A DNA stretch of 64,000 bases from Cypionkella psychrotolerans (GTDB lineage: Bacteria > Pseudomonadota > Alphaproteobacteria > Rhodobacterales > Rhodobacteraceae), in assembly GCF_001294535.1 (NCBI RefSeq), contig NZ_LGIC01000088.1, positions 62,001-126,000 of the forward strand. Direction: 5' to 3'. Position numbers and translations under genes: made by a program. How positions within the stretch are numbered: the stretch's first letter is position 1; every line of letters begins with the position of its first letter. Below the pieces are notes generated by a model, which saw only the letters and a program-made list of their open reading frames with translations, had not been told where the DNA came from and did not search any database. Positions 51,004 through 60,034 of the stretch are shown here, one piece after another.

Positions 51004-51618
51004 ATGCGCAACAATCGCGAAGAACAGCGCGAAGGACTGAAGCAACGGCTGATCGACGCTGCCGAGGCCAGAATCGCTTTGGGTGGTCTGAACGGGCTGA
51101 AGGCGCGCGATGTGACGGCGGATGCGGGCTGTGCTTTGGGTGCGCTCTATACCGCGTTTGAGGATTTGGATCGGTTGATCCTGCAGGTGAACTCGCGAAC
51201 CCTCGCACGGCTAGGGGTGGCGTTGCAGGCGGCGGTGGTGCCGGGGCATGGGCCGCGCGCGGTGATGGCCGAACTGGCGCAGGGTTATGTTGGCTTTGCC
51301 TTGCAGAACTTCCGGCTGTGGGCGGCTTTGTTCACCCATCGCTTGCCGGAAGGCATCGAGGCCCCGGATTGGCACCGGGATGAACATGCGGTGCTGATTG
51401 CGCAAATTATAGCGCCGCTGTCAAAGCTGCGCCCCGATCTGGCGGGGGCAGCCCTGCGCCAGCGCGCACTGACGGTGTTTGCCGCCGTGCATGGCGTGGT
51501 GATGCTGGCGCTGACTGCGCGCTTTGTCGCCACCCCGCGCGAGCAGTTGCCGGGCGAGGTCGCGGCTTTGGTCGAGGCGATGACGCGGGGGTTGGAGGGT
51601 CGGGGGCTGGAGGGTTAA
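51004..51618 (+). CDS. TetR/AcrR family transcriptional regulator
   Basis: A 204-residue regulator with an N-terminal helix-turn-helix (RLIDAAEARIALGG, RDVTADAGCALGALYTAF) and a C-terminal ligand domain rich in Ala/Leu. The ATG at 51004 has GAGGGCGAA before it; an earlier ATG at 50971 overlaps an operator and is less likely. It is divergent from pspA-yiaA-DUF4105, and three matching palindromes lie between, so it probably represses both units until membrane stress or a hydrophobic ligand releases it. Its stop overlaps the stop of the convergent EamA gene by 3 bases. Confidence 0.88.
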   Translation: MRNNREEQREGLKQRLIDAAEARIALGGLNGLKARDVTADAGCALGALYTAFEDLDRLILQVNSRTLARLGVALQAAVVPGHGPRAVMAELAQGYVGFALQNFRLWAALFTHRLPEGIEAPDWHRDEHAVLIAQIIAPLSKLRPDLAGAALRQRALTVFAAVHGVVMLALTARFVATPREQLPGEVAALVEAMTRGLEGRGLEG

Positions 51619-52487
51619 ACGCGCTTGGCCCGGATGGCATTGGCGATACCCGAGGTGCAGACCAGCGCCATGCCGACCAGGCTGATCGCATCCGGCGTAT
51701 GGCCAAAGATCACCACGCCAAACCCTGCCGCCCAGACTAGATGCAGATAGTTCACCGGGGCGAGCAGCGAGGCCGGGGCTTCACGATAAGCGGCGGTGAA
51801 TAGGAAATGCCCCAGCGTCGCCAGCACGCCCAAAGCTGCCATCCATGCCAGATCGGGGGCTGTGAAATGCAGCTGATCCAAGGATGTTAGCGAACCGATC
51901 CCGAAGAACACCGAACCCACCAGTGCGGTGTGAAACAGCATTGCCATCATGCTTTCATGGCCCGCCAGTTTGCGGGTCAGCAGCTGATAGCCGGTGGCAA
52001 GGCAGGCGTTCATCAGCGCGAAGGCTACACCCCAAGGGTCAAGACCGCCACCGGGGCGTAGGATCAGCAAAACGCCGGCAAAGCCAAGCGCAGCCCAGAG
52101 CCATCCCATCGGGCTGACCTTCTCGCCCAGCAATGGGATCGCCAGCAACATCACGGCAAAGGGGGACAGATAGACAATCGCCACCGTCTCGCCGACCGGC
52201 ATCAGCCGCAGCGCAAGGCCCATGGTCAGCGAGGCCAGTGCAAGGCAAAACCCGCGCACAAACACCAGTTTGAAGTTTTGCACGCGCCAAAGCTGCGGCC
52301 CGATACGGGGATACAGGAACAGCAACAGTAAGCCCAGATTGACCAGATAGCGCACCGCAATCACCACCGGGATCGGGTGGTTTTGCGTCAACCTTTTGGT
52401 CAGCACATCAGCACTGGCAAAGGCCAGTGTCGCCAGCACCACCAGCAGAATGCCTTTCAGCGGGCGGGCAGGGCCTAAGCTGTTCAC
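51615..52487 (-). CDS. EamA/DMT-family transporter
   Basis: A 290-residue membrane protein with ten hydrophobic helices in two EamA repeats, starting MNSLGPARPLKGILLVVLAT. This is the standard drug/metabolite transporter layout; substrates range from amino acids to S-adenosylmethionine. It overlaps the end of the GMC oxidoreductase gene by 4 bases, so the two are co-transcribed. Substrate unknown. Confidence 0.88.
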   Translation of the reverse strand: MNSLGPARPLKGILLVVLATLAFASADVLTKRLTQNHPIPVVIAVRYLVNLGLLLLFLYPRIGPQLWRVQNFKLVFVRGFCLALASLTMGLALRLMPVGETVAIVYLSPFAVMLLAIPLLGEKVSPMGWLWAALGFAGVLLILRPGGGLDPWGVAFALMNACLATGYQLLTRKLAGHESMMAMLFHTALVGSVFFGIGSLTSLDQLHFTAPDLAWMAALGVLATLGHFLFTAAYREAPASLLAPVNYLHLVWAAGFGVVIFGHTPDAISLVGMALVCTSGIANAIRAKRV

Positions 52488-53974
52488 TCCTGCGCCTGCA
52501 AGATATGCCGCGCGGTGCGCAACGCCAAAGCCGCAACGGTCAGTGAGGGATTGGCCGCCGCAGACGTCGGCAGCACCGAGGCATCGACGATGAACAGGTT
52601 CGCCAGATCATGGCTACGGCAGAACGGGTTGACCACGCTTGTGCTAGGGTCCGCCCCCATCCGCGCCGTGCCGCATTGGTGGCTGGGGGTGCGTTTCTCA
52701 AAGGTCTTGGTCAGCACCAGCGGCCAGCCCGCCTTTTTCAGCACAGCTTTCAGCTTGGCGTTCAGCGCCACATGCGCCTGCCAGTTGGAGCGTTGCCATT
52801 TCAACACGATCTTGCCATCGCGCAGGAACACCCGGCTTTCGGGGTTCGGCAGGTCTTCCGACATCGTCATCAGATGCACCGAATGATCCGCCAGCCAGCG
52901 CGAGATTGGCAAAGGTAGGCCGGATTCCGCCGCCATGATCTCGCCGGTGATCCGCCCCAGCATTTGCACATTGCCCAGAGGCTCACCCTTCGGGCCACCC
53001 GTCAGATACCAGTCGTTCATCTGGATGGTCTTTTCATAGACCGAGCGGTTGCGGCGGAACGGGTTGACCCCCAGCACAGCAGTAATATTGTGGTTCATAA
53101 AGTTTCGCCCAACCTGATCCGAGCTATTTGCCAATCCAGTCGGATGCGAGCTGTCTGCCGAGGCCAAAAGCAAACAAGCCGATTTCACCGCGCCCGCGCA
53201 CAGGCAGACAAGCGGGGCCGAAATTCGCAGCGTAGCACCGTCCTGTTCATATTCTACCGCTGTGATCTTGCCGGCCTCAGCGATCAAGCGCGTCACCTTC
53301 GCCTTGGTGATCAACGTCACATTCGGGTGTTTCAAGGCGGCGGCAAGCCCAATGGTCTCTGCATCGCTTTTGCCGCCACGGGTGTTGGGAAAGCCGTCAA
53401 AGGTCAGCGGGCCTCCTTTGAGCCACAGATCAATATCGACACCCAACGGCAGCGGTCCCGGATGTAAACCCAGCGCTTTCAGACGGTTGCACAAATTGAG
53501 CATATCGGGCTCATGCGGCACCGGCGGGAAAGGGTAGGGGCGGGAATGGTGCGGCTCGGTCGGATCTTCACCCATTCTGCCGCGCACTTCGTACATTTCC
53601 TCCGCCGCCTGATAGTCGGGCTCAAACTCATCATAAGACATCGGCCAGCCGGGAGCGGTGCCGCCCATGTGCCGCAGGGGTTGGAAATCTTCTGCGCGGT
53701 AGCGCATCAGCACCGCGCCATAGAATTTCGAATTGCCGCCGGGATAGTAGTAATTGTTCGGGGTAAACGTGCCGCCATCGGCATCATACCACGTCTCTTT
53801 TGGGCTGAAATGCCCCGAGCCAAACACCGCCCAAGGATCGCGTGCCTCGGGGCAATCGGCCAACCAATCGCCGCGCTCAAGGATCACAATCCGCTTGCCC
53901 GAGGGTGCCAAAGCCGCCGCCAGCGTCGCCCCGCCCATGCCAGAGCCGATGATCAAAATGTCAGGGGAAGTCAT
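52484..53974 (-). CDS. GMC-family FAD oxidoreductase
   Basis: A 496-residue flavoprotein. ILIIGSGMGGATLAAAL is the FAD loop, and the C-terminal block HQCGTARMGADPSTSVV together with AANPSLTVAALALR carries the family's catalytic His and Asn. GMC enzymes oxidise alcohols or sugars; choline and glucose dehydrogenases belong here. There is no signal peptide and no cytochrome partner nearby. It is the first gene of a two-gene unit with the EamA transporter, and an 808-base gap lies upstream. The substrate cannot be deduced. Confidence 0.88.
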   Translation of the reverse strand: MTSPDILIIGSGMGGATLAAALAPSGKRIVILERGDWLADCPEARDPWAVFGSGHFSPKETWYDADGGTFTPNNYYYPGGNSKFYGAVLMRYRAEDFQPLRHMGGTAPGWPMSYDEFEPDYQAAEEMYEVRGRMGEDPTEPHHSRPYPFPPVPHEPDMLNLCNRLKALGLHPGPLPLGVDIDLWLKGGPLTFDGFPNTRGGKSDAETIGLAAALKHPNVTLITKAKVTRLIAEAGKITAVEYEQDGATLRISAPLVCLCAGAVKSACLLLASADSSHPTGLANSSDQVGRNFMNHNITAVLGVNPFRRNRSVYEKTIQMNDWYLTGGPKGEPLGNVQMLGRITGEIMAAESGLPLPISRWLADHSVHLMTMSEDLPNPESRVFLRDGKIVLKWQRSNWQAHVALNAKLKAVLKKAGWPLVLTKTFEKRTPSHQCGTARMGADPSTSVVNPFCRSHDLANLFIVDASVLPTSAAANPSLTVAALALRTARHILQAQE

Positions 53975-54613
53975 GCGGGCCTTGCCTTTGTTGCGGGACC
54001 GTGGACAAAAGCCCGATCCACCGAAACGGCAAGGGTTTGATCCACCCGCATCCGCGTGGTGACAAAGACGACAGCCCCACCGCGCACCGCGTCATCATAG
54101 CGAATGTGTCAGAGCTGCCAAGCAGCGTCACCCCAAATCGCCGATGGCTGGGAAAGGAAATCGAGATTTTCGGCTGTGAAAGACGATCGTTACCGCAAAC
54201 ACACAGGAAAATCCGTGGAAATCGCTGAAAACTCAGAAAAATCTATAGGCTGAATGAAGGAGATGCGCCGCGCTCCCACAGCATGAGATCGCGCATATGA
54301 CCTCTGCATTCTGATAAAAGGCCTCGCCGCGCACTGCCTAACAAACAAGATTGCCCGCCCGGTGCTGCAACAAGGGGGGCAGGCGCACCGGGCATGGCGG
54401 TCTTGCGCCAACGCGCCTGGGGATAGACATGCGTTGGCAGGTCGTGGCTGATGATTGCGCAGATGCGCTGTCTCGGCACTGCTTCAGGTTGGTTTTTGAC
54501 CGCAGGGCAGATATTTTTTAGCGCTTGGCCGTTGTGCCAAACTGAAACGACAGACGGCTACGCATGTGCCCCGCATCCTGCAATGACCGCACCCTCGGTG
54601 TTGCGGCGGCGCG
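53975..54613. other. Noncoding block with no convincing gene
   Basis: Only short open frames of up to 78 codons lie here, none with a recognisable motif, and on both strands they look like chance. A 30-codon frame at 54429 starts with ATG after GGGGATAG but has no known relative that I can name. The stretch is less GC-rich in places (around 54180-54260) than its neighbours. It may hold the GMC promoter on the right-to-left strand, decayed genes or a small RNA. No tRNA fold was seen. Confidence 0.5.
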
Positions 54614-54627
54614 CTGATCCAGATCAA
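54614..54627. promoter_or_regulatory. FNR/FixK-like box upstream of the exporter operon
   Basis: CTGAT-CCAG-ATCAA, which on the minus strand reads TTGAT-CTGG-ATCAG. It matches the FNR/FixK consensus TTGAT-N4-ATCAA except for the last base. It is centred about 162 bases before the adaptor ATG; a promoter with the box at -41.5 would start near 54662. Confidence 0.6.
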
Positions 54628-54782
54628 CGCGCTTCAGGTTCGGCTTAGCTATGCTGCCCAGAGTGCAACTTTCGTTTGCAGGAAAGATCCCGTGAAACCA
54701 ACTCAGCCATCGTTTCGGTGCTGCCCGTCTGCCGCGCGGATGGTGGCGGTGGAACGTCTTGCGGTGTCGCAGTGGTGGGCGG

Positions 54783-55979
54783 ATGTCTGATACCAAAACA
54801 CCCAGCAGCGCAGCACTCAGCACGGGCGTCGACCTCGCGACGCCAAACACGGGCGGTCAGTTGACAGTGTCGCCGCAAAAGCCGCCGTCGCCGACGCTCA
54901 GCCCGAGGCAAACCCCCAAGCGGTGGATCTGGGCGGGTCTGGTGGCGCTTTTCCTCGTCGCGGCGACGCTTTGGTATGTTCAGCCTTGGGCGAGCAAGGG
55001 GCTGGCTGTGACCGTTGAGACGGCCACGCCTGCGCCGCTGATCTTGGTTCTGGCGGTGAACGGGCGATTGGCCCCGCAACATCTGGTCGCTGTGAAACCC
55101 ACCGCTGCTGGCACGGTGACAGCGGTGCTGGTCGAGGCGGGTGCTGTCGTTCAGCAAGGCGAGATTCTGGCGCAGATGGATGCCTCGGGGCAGCAGGCGC
55201 AGGTGCGTCAGGCCATCGCGGGGTTGGATGCAGGCTTGGCCGCGCAAGCGCAAGCCGAGGCCAATCTTGCGCGGGCCGTGGCTTTGGGCGGCAACATCAC
55301 CCGCACGGCGCTGGGCGATGCCAGAACAGCGCAGCAGACCGCCACGCAAGAGGTGGCCCGCCTGACGGCCTTGCTGGATCAGGCGCAGATCGGTCTTGAA
55401 AAATACACGATTGCGGCTCCGGTCGCGGGCAAAGTGTTAAGCCGGAACGCCGAAGTGGGGCAAGTCGTCGATGTCACAACCGCGTTGTTTTCCATAGCTG
55501 ACCTTGGAAAGCTGGTAGTTGAGACTGATGTAGATGAGGGCTATGCCGCGCGCATCACTCTGGGCTTGCCCGCCGTCTTGCAGTTGAAGGGCGATAGCGC
55601 CAAGCGGGATGGCCGCGTCAGCTTTGTGGCGGCGCAGGTCGATGCGGCGACGGGTGGTCTGGCGGTGAAGATCGCCTTTGATGATCCGGTGGCGGCACCC
55701 GTCGGCCTGACAGTGACGGCGAATATCATCGTTGAGACGCAGGCGGCGGCAATCGCCGTGCCGCGCGCCGCAGTGATCACCGATGCCACGGGTGCGGCGG
55801 TGTTCGTCGCGGTGGCAGGCCGGGCCGTGCGACGGGAGGTCAGCGTGGTGGATTGGCCCGCAGACCGGGTGCAAGTGACCAGCGGGCTTGCGGCGGGCGA
55901 TGTGGTCATCATCGATGCGACGGGACTTTTGGATGGGTTGGCGATCAGCGTGCCCGCCGCCGCCAAGGTCGATCCCTGA
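54783..55979 (+). CDS. HlyD/RND-type periplasmic adaptor protein
   Basis: A 398-residue membrane-fusion protein. After a Pro-rich cytoplasmic segment, a single helix lies near residues 45-65 (WIWAGLVALFLVAATLWYV). Then come a lipoyl-like half (AAGTVTAVLVEAGAVVQQGE), a hairpin of about 70 residues, the second lipoyl half (YTIAAPVAGKVLSRNAEVG) and the beta-barrel. It bridges an inner-membrane pump to the outer membrane or periplasm. Its stop overlaps the permease start, so adaptor, permease and ATPase form one exporter. The ATG at 54783 lies inside a short upstream frame described in the findings. Confidence 0.87.
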   Translation: MSDTKTPSSAALSTGVDLATPNTGGQLTVSPQKPPSPTLSPRQTPKRWIWAGLVALFLVAATLWYVQPWASKGLAVTVETATPAPLILVLAVNGRLAPQHLVAVKPTAAGTVTAVLVEAGAVVQQGEILAQMDASGQQAQVRQAIAGLDAGLAAQAQAEANLARAVALGGNITRTALGDARTAQQTATQEVARLTALLDQAQIGLEKYTIAAPVAGKVLSRNAEVGQVVDVTTALFSIADLGKLVVETDVDEGYAARITLGLPAVLQLKGDSAKRDGRVSFVAAQVDAATGGLAVKIAFDDPVAAPVGLTVTANIIVETQAAAIAVPRAAVITDATGAAVFVAVAGRAVRREVSVVDWPADRVQVTSGLAAGDVVIIDATGLLDGLAISVPAAAKVDP

Positions 55980-57187
55980 TGCTTTACGCGCTCAAAATCG
56001 CTTTCCGCTATCTGTTGTCCAGCAAGGCGCAATCCGCGCTGTTGGTGCTGGGAGTCGCCTTGGGCGTGTTCATCTTTATCTTCATGAGCGCGTTGATCGG
56101 CGGTCTGGCGAACTTCATCCTTGCCAGCATCGCGGGCGATCTCAGCCATGTCAGCATTGTCGCCGAGGTTGAAGACCCGGTGCTTTTGCTGGATCAAAAC
56201 TTGGGACACATCCTGCTCGCACAGGAAAAATCCGCCCTCCGGCAGGCATTTCTGCGCGACGCGGCGATTTATGTGCCGATGATTGCCGCCTTGCCGGGGG
56301 TGGTGGCGGTATCGCCCCAGATCACCGGCAGCGGTTTCATCACCCGAGGTGGCCAAGTGGCGCAGGTGGCAATCAACGGTGTCGAGCCGGGCAAGGAATC
56401 TGCGATTGTGCAACTGGACAGCTACATTGTCGCAGGCTCTGTCCGGCTTGGCACCGGGCTTACCATCATCGGGCAGACGCTGGCCGATGATCTTGATCTG
56501 ACGGTGGGCGATACCATCCGGCTCGATTCAGCCCAAGGGGTCAACGCTCTGCTGACTGTATCGGGCATCTACAAGATCGGGCAGGGCGGCTTTGACCGTG
56601 CGACTGCCTATGTCAGCCTTGATACCGCCCGCACCCTGATGGCGCTGCCGCAGGGGGTGACGCGGATCGAGATCAAGCTTAGCGATCTGATGGCGGCGGA
56701 TGCCACCGCGCTGCGGATCACCGCGATCACCGGCCTGAAGGCAAAGTCTTGGACCGAGCAAGGAGCGCAAGTGATGTCAGCGCTGCAGGCGCAGGGCCAG
56801 ACCGGGCTGCTGTTGAAGACATTTGCCATGGTGTCGATCGTGATCGGCATCGCGTCGTCACTGTTGCTGTCGACCTATCGCCGCAAGGCCGAGATTGGCA
56901 TCATGCGGGCGATGGGGGCCAGCCGTCGCTTCGTGGTGTTCGTTTTCGTCAGTCAGGGCGCGTTGGTAGGCTTGCTGGGCGGGCTGTTGGGTGCGGGGTT
57001 GGGCTATGTCGTGCTACAGGCGTTTCCGCCCCGCGATGCGGCCCACCCTTCTGTGATGCCGATTGATATCCACGAAGGCGCGTTCGGGTTGGCGGTGTTG
57101 TTGACCGTCACCATCGCCACCTTGGCTGCGATCCTGCCAGCACGCGCGGCGGCGCGGGTGGACCCTGTCACGGCCATCGGACAATGA
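55979..57187 (+). CDS. ABC exporter permease (FtsX/MacB-type)
   Basis: A 402-residue permease with one N-terminal helix (about 20-45), a large periplasmic domain of about 200 residues, and three C-terminal helices; this is the MacB_PCD plus FtsX layout. STYRRKAEIGIMRAMGAS is the conserved cytoplasmic coupling segment. It overlaps its neighbours on both sides. With the adaptor it resembles MacAB- or DevBCA-type exporters, which move toxins, glycolipids, heme-related compounds or lipoproteins. The cargo is unknown. Confidence 0.87.
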   Translation: MLYALKIAFRYLLSSKAQSALLVLGVALGVFIFIFMSALIGGLANFILASIAGDLSHVSIVAEVEDPVLLLDQNLGHILLAQEKSALRQAFLRDAAIYVPMIAALPGVVAVSPQITGSGFITRGGQVAQVAINGVEPGKESAIVQLDSYIVAGSVRLGTGLTIIGQTLADDLDLTVGDTIRLDSAQGVNALLTVSGIYKIGQGGFDRATAYVSLDTARTLMALPQGVTRIEIKLSDLMAADATALRITAITGLKAKSWTEQGAQVMSALQAQGQTGLLLKTFAMVSIVIGIASSLLLSTYRRKAEIGIMRAMGASRRFVVFVFVSQGALVGLLGGLLGAGLGYVVLQAFPPRDAAHPSVMPIDIHEGAFGLAVLLTVTIATLAAILPARAAARVDPVTAIGQ

Positions 57188-57864
57188 CCGAAGCCCTATT
57201 GCAGGTTGAGGGTTTGGTGAAAACCTTCGGCGCGGGTGAGGCCGAAACCCGTGTGCTGCGCGGCTTGTCGCTGCGGATGGACAAGGGCGAGTTGTCGGCT
57301 CTGCTCGGGCCGTCCGGCTCGGGCAAAAGCACGCTGTTGACCATTCTGGGCACGCTGATGCAACCGACATCGGGCAGCCACATGATGTTGGGGGTGGATC
57401 TGACCACGGCCAATGACCGCGCCCTGACCGATTTTCGCAACCGCCACATCGGCTTTGTGTTTCAGTTTCACAACCTGCTGCCTGACTTTACCGCGCTTGA
57501 GAACGTGATCTTTCCCACCGCCGTGCGCGAGGGCCGCGAAACCGCTGCGGCGCGGGCGCGGGGGCGGGATCTGCTGAGTCGGATGGGGCTGGCAGATCGG
57601 GTGGATTTTCCGTCAACCAACCTGTCAGGCGGCCAGAAACAACGTGTCGCCGTGGCGCGTGCGCTGATGAACTCCCCCGAACTGGTGCTGGCGGACGAGC
57701 CCACTGGCAATCTTGACCGAGCCTCTGCCATTCAGGTGATGGAGCTGATCGGCCAGATCAACCGCGATGAAGGCACCACCTTCCTGATCTCGACCCATGA
57801 TGAGAAGATCGCGGCAACCTGCTGTCGGCAGATCGTGGTGGGCGAGGGCGTGGTGACGGGGTGA
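57184..57864 (+). CDS. ABC exporter ATPase (LolD/MacB type)
   Basis: A 226-residue ATPase: Walker A GPSGSGKSTLL, signature LSGGQKQRVAVARAL, Walker B LVLADEPTGNLD and the switch His in LISTHDEK. This is the LolD/MacB group, which drives mechanotransmission exporters. It overlaps the permease gene by 4 bases and ends the operon 39 bases before a convergent gene. Confidence 0.9.
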   Translation: MTEALLQVEGLVKTFGAGEAETRVLRGLSLRMDKGELSALLGPSGSGKSTLLTILGTLMQPTSGSHMMLGVDLTTANDRALTDFRNRHIGFVFQFHNLLPDFTALENVIFPTAVREGRETAAARARGRDLLSRMGLADRVDFPSTNLSGGQKQRVAVARALMNSPELVLADEPTGNLDRASAIQVMELIGQINRDEGTTFLISTHDEKIAATCCRQIVVGEGVVTG

Positions 57865-57902
57865 CGGCCAGTGTCTTGCGTCAACACCTTCACGCCTGTT
57901 GA

Positions 57903-58763
57903 TCATTGCGCGAACGTATAGGCCAACCGCGTGATCTTGCCGCGATAATACGGTTTCTCGCCCTGCGGGGTCTGCCAGATCACTACTCCCGTGACAGGCA
58001 CTAGCATACCGTCTTGCCGCCGATACTCTGACATCCGGCAGTCCCACGGCATCATCACCACGCTCTTGCCCACCATGCCGCCGCGCGCGTCGGCATGGAC
58101 CTCGGCCACCAGCCCATCCGCGCCAAACCGAAACAGCAGGGTCAGGCTGACCTCGCCATCGCTGATCGTGGCGCGGGCAGAGCTGTCATCCGCCGCCTGC
58201 CAGACCACACCCTGACTGGGCAAAAGTGCTGTCGGATACCAGACCGCTTCGGCGAAATACCGCATCAATTCGCCGCGCGCGATCTCGCCCTTGCCCCGCA
58301 CTGCCCCCAAGGGAAACAACCCGAGGATCGCGGGGCGCAGCATGCCCTCGCCCGCGATATAGGCATCCACAACCCGGACCGCCACGGCAGGAAACATCAG
58401 GATCGTGGCGTCCCAGACAAAGCCGGGGCGGGCGGTGGTGACCTGCTGGCGGGCTGTGAACGGCTTCCACTGCGGGGTGACAAGGCTCAGGTTGAAGGTG
58501 CCGCTTTGGCTGAGGTCAACCGCGCGGATGATCGGCTGGCCGTGGCGCAGCGCCCGTTCAAAATAACGGTGCACTGGGGCGGGCAGGCCCACAATCTCTG
58601 CCGCATCGTAACGCGTGACCCCACCCTCCAGCCGCCTCGCACCCAGCGCTGCCACAAGCGCCCGCATCGCCGCCTTCCAGCGCCACGCGCCAAAAGCAGT
58701 CAGGCCCGCGTAGCTCAGCGTGAGCACGGCAAGGCTGACGGCAAACCATTTCAGGATATCCAT
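57903..58763 (-). CDS. Uncharacterised membrane-anchored protein (DUF6544/DUF6920-like)
   Basis: A 286-residue protein with one N-terminal helix (LKWFAVSLAVLTLSYAGLTAFG) and a long beta-rich remainder. Segments LPAPVHRYFERAL, ARPGFVWDATILM, WYPTALLPSQGVVW and TPQGEKPYYRGKI recall a family I know as DUF6544/DUF6920, although the family number is from memory. I start at 58763 because the membrane helix then begins at once. It follows the nitroreductase-like gene by 16 bases and is probably co-transcribed with it. Function unknown. Confidence 0.65.
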   Translation of the reverse strand: MDILKWFAVSLAVLTLSYAGLTAFGAWRWKAAMRALVAALGARRLEGGVTRYDAAEIVGLPAPVHRYFERALRHGQPIIRAVDLSQSGTFNLSLVTPQWKPFTARQQVTTARPGFVWDATILMFPAVAVRVVDAYIAGEGMLRPAILGLFPLGAVRGKGEIARGELMRYFAEAVWYPTALLPSQGVVWQAADDSSARATISDGEVSLTLLFRFGADGLVAEVHADARGGMVGKSVVMMPWDCRMSEYRRQDGMLVPVTGVVIWQTPQGEKPYYRGKITRLAYTFAQ

Positions 58764-58779
58764 GCGGTGTTCCTTTGCA

Positions 58780-59976
58780 TCATGGTGTGGGCTTCCCACT
58801 TAGCGAGACCAAGAGGGCCGCAATACCAGACCACCCTTCTGTGCCGGACGCTCCACTGCCCGGTCGCAACAACACGGCATCAACTGACCTGCGCGCCGCA
58901 TAGGGCATTACGGCCCCCCGCCCGAACCGCATCACCAGATCAGGCCTGCGCCCCGGCACACCGATCAGCGCTGCAAGCTCAGGTCGCAGAGCCGCCACCT
59001 CGACCGGCTGGTTCAGGAAAGCCTGTTTCAAACCCATCGCCGTCGCTTGCAAGGCAAAGCGCTGACAGACGCGGCCAGCCTGAACCCAGTGTTCTGCATC
59101 CTCTTTGGCCGCCACAAACACCGCCAGCCCGGCAGAGGAGGTGATCTTAGCCGTATTCGTCTTGTTCTCGGCCTCCGCCGTATAGGCCCAATCCAGCACC
59201 AACCGGCCCAGCCAATTAGGCATCACCGGATTGCCGCTGGTGGCACTGAACAGACCATCGCCTGGGTCCAAGGCATGGCGCGGAGTGAACCGCATCCACT
59301 GTTTCAACTCGGCCATGAAGGCCGGATCGGCGATCTGGGCAGTATTGCCTGTCGCTATCAGATCACCGAGTTGAGCCATCTGGCCGGGGTCCGTGATCAG
59401 GATCAGATCAACCCCCGGCATGCGGGCGGCCTCTGCCAGGCGGCTAAGCTCCGCCGGGCTCACGGCTGATCCATCATACATCCCCCGCGTCGATTGCCGC
59501 AGCGGGATGGCATCCGACAAGGCGGTGTCGGTCGTCGCTCCGGCAGCGTACGAAAAGCTGAGCGTACCGCCGGCGTCTCGATCAAACCGAACCTCGCCCT
59601 GCATCCCGCGTGAGGCGGCGGCGATGCACAGGTTTTCGGCGGCACAGCCCAGACTGACGAACAGGTGGTGATTGTCAGGGTCCACCACCGGTGTTGCGCG
59701 GGTAAGATCGGGCAGGAGGGTGATGCTGTTGCCCGCCGCCCGAAAATCCCAAGCTTGGGTGTTGTGGCTGTTGGCGGCCAAAGTGGCAAAGCGGATCAAA
59801 TCCCGCGCCTCTGGATTGGCGGGCAGCGGCCTGCGCAGGGCGGTCACGGCGGCGGTATAGTCCGCCATCGAGCCGATCTGACGCAGGCCAAACCCCGCAG
59901 CGCCTGCTCCGGCAATCAGGGTCGCGCCGCCCGCGATCAGGAGATTGCGCCGCTTTAGCATTGATTGGTTTAGCAT
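58780..59976 (-). CDS. Tat-exported nitroreductase-family (Acg-like) protein
   Basis: A 398-residue protein. The N-terminus carries a twin-arginine signal (KRRNLLIAGGATLIAGAGAA), so it should be folded and exported with its flavin. The remainder is nitroreductase-like: ANSHNTQAWDF, LRQSTRGMYDG and HWVQAGRVCQRFALQATAMG are typical of the Acg/Tm-type group with a doubled fold, some of which sequester FMN. In mycobacteria Acg responds to hypoxia and nitric oxide. An FNR/FixK-like box lies 45 to 58 bases before its start, and a P-type ATPase gene ends just upstream, supporting a low-oxygen or nitrosative-stress role. Confidence 0.8.
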   Translation of the reverse strand: MLNQSMLKRRNLLIAGGATLIAGAGAAGFGLRQIGSMADYTAAVTALRRPLPANPEARDLIRFATLAANSHNTQAWDFRAAGNSITLLPDLTRATPVVDPDNHHLFVSLGCAAENLCIAAASRGMQGEVRFDRDAGGTLSFSYAAGATTDTALSDAIPLRQSTRGMYDGSAVSPAELSRLAEAARMPGVDLILITDPGQMAQLGDLIATGNTAQIADPAFMAELKQWMRFTPRHALDPGDGLFSATSGNPVMPNWLGRLVLDWAYTAEAENKTNTAKITSSAGLAVFVAAKEDAEHWVQAGRVCQRFALQATAMGLKQAFLNQPVEVAALRPELAALIGVPGRRPDLVMRFGRGAVMPYAARRSVDAVLLRPGSGASGTEGWSGIAALLVSLSGKPTP

Positions 59977-60020
59977 GGACGGCCTTCCTGTGCCGTGTTG
60001 CGATGACCTGCATCGCGGCG

Positions 60021-60034
60021 TTGATCAAGATCAG
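60021..60034 (-). promoter_or_regulatory. FNR/FixK-like box upstream of the nitroreductase-like gene
   Basis: TTGAT-CAAG-ATCAG on the plus strand (CTGAT-CTTG-ATCAA on the minus strand). It lies 45 bases before the gene start at 59976 and overlaps the last codons of the P-type ATPase gene. A box at -41.5 would give a very short leader. Confidence 0.6.

Noticed and set aside
54190-54479. Overlapping minus-strand frames of 73 and 78 codons
   Set aside because: No ribosome site, no motif, and they overlap each other in different frames, as expected of noncoding DNA.
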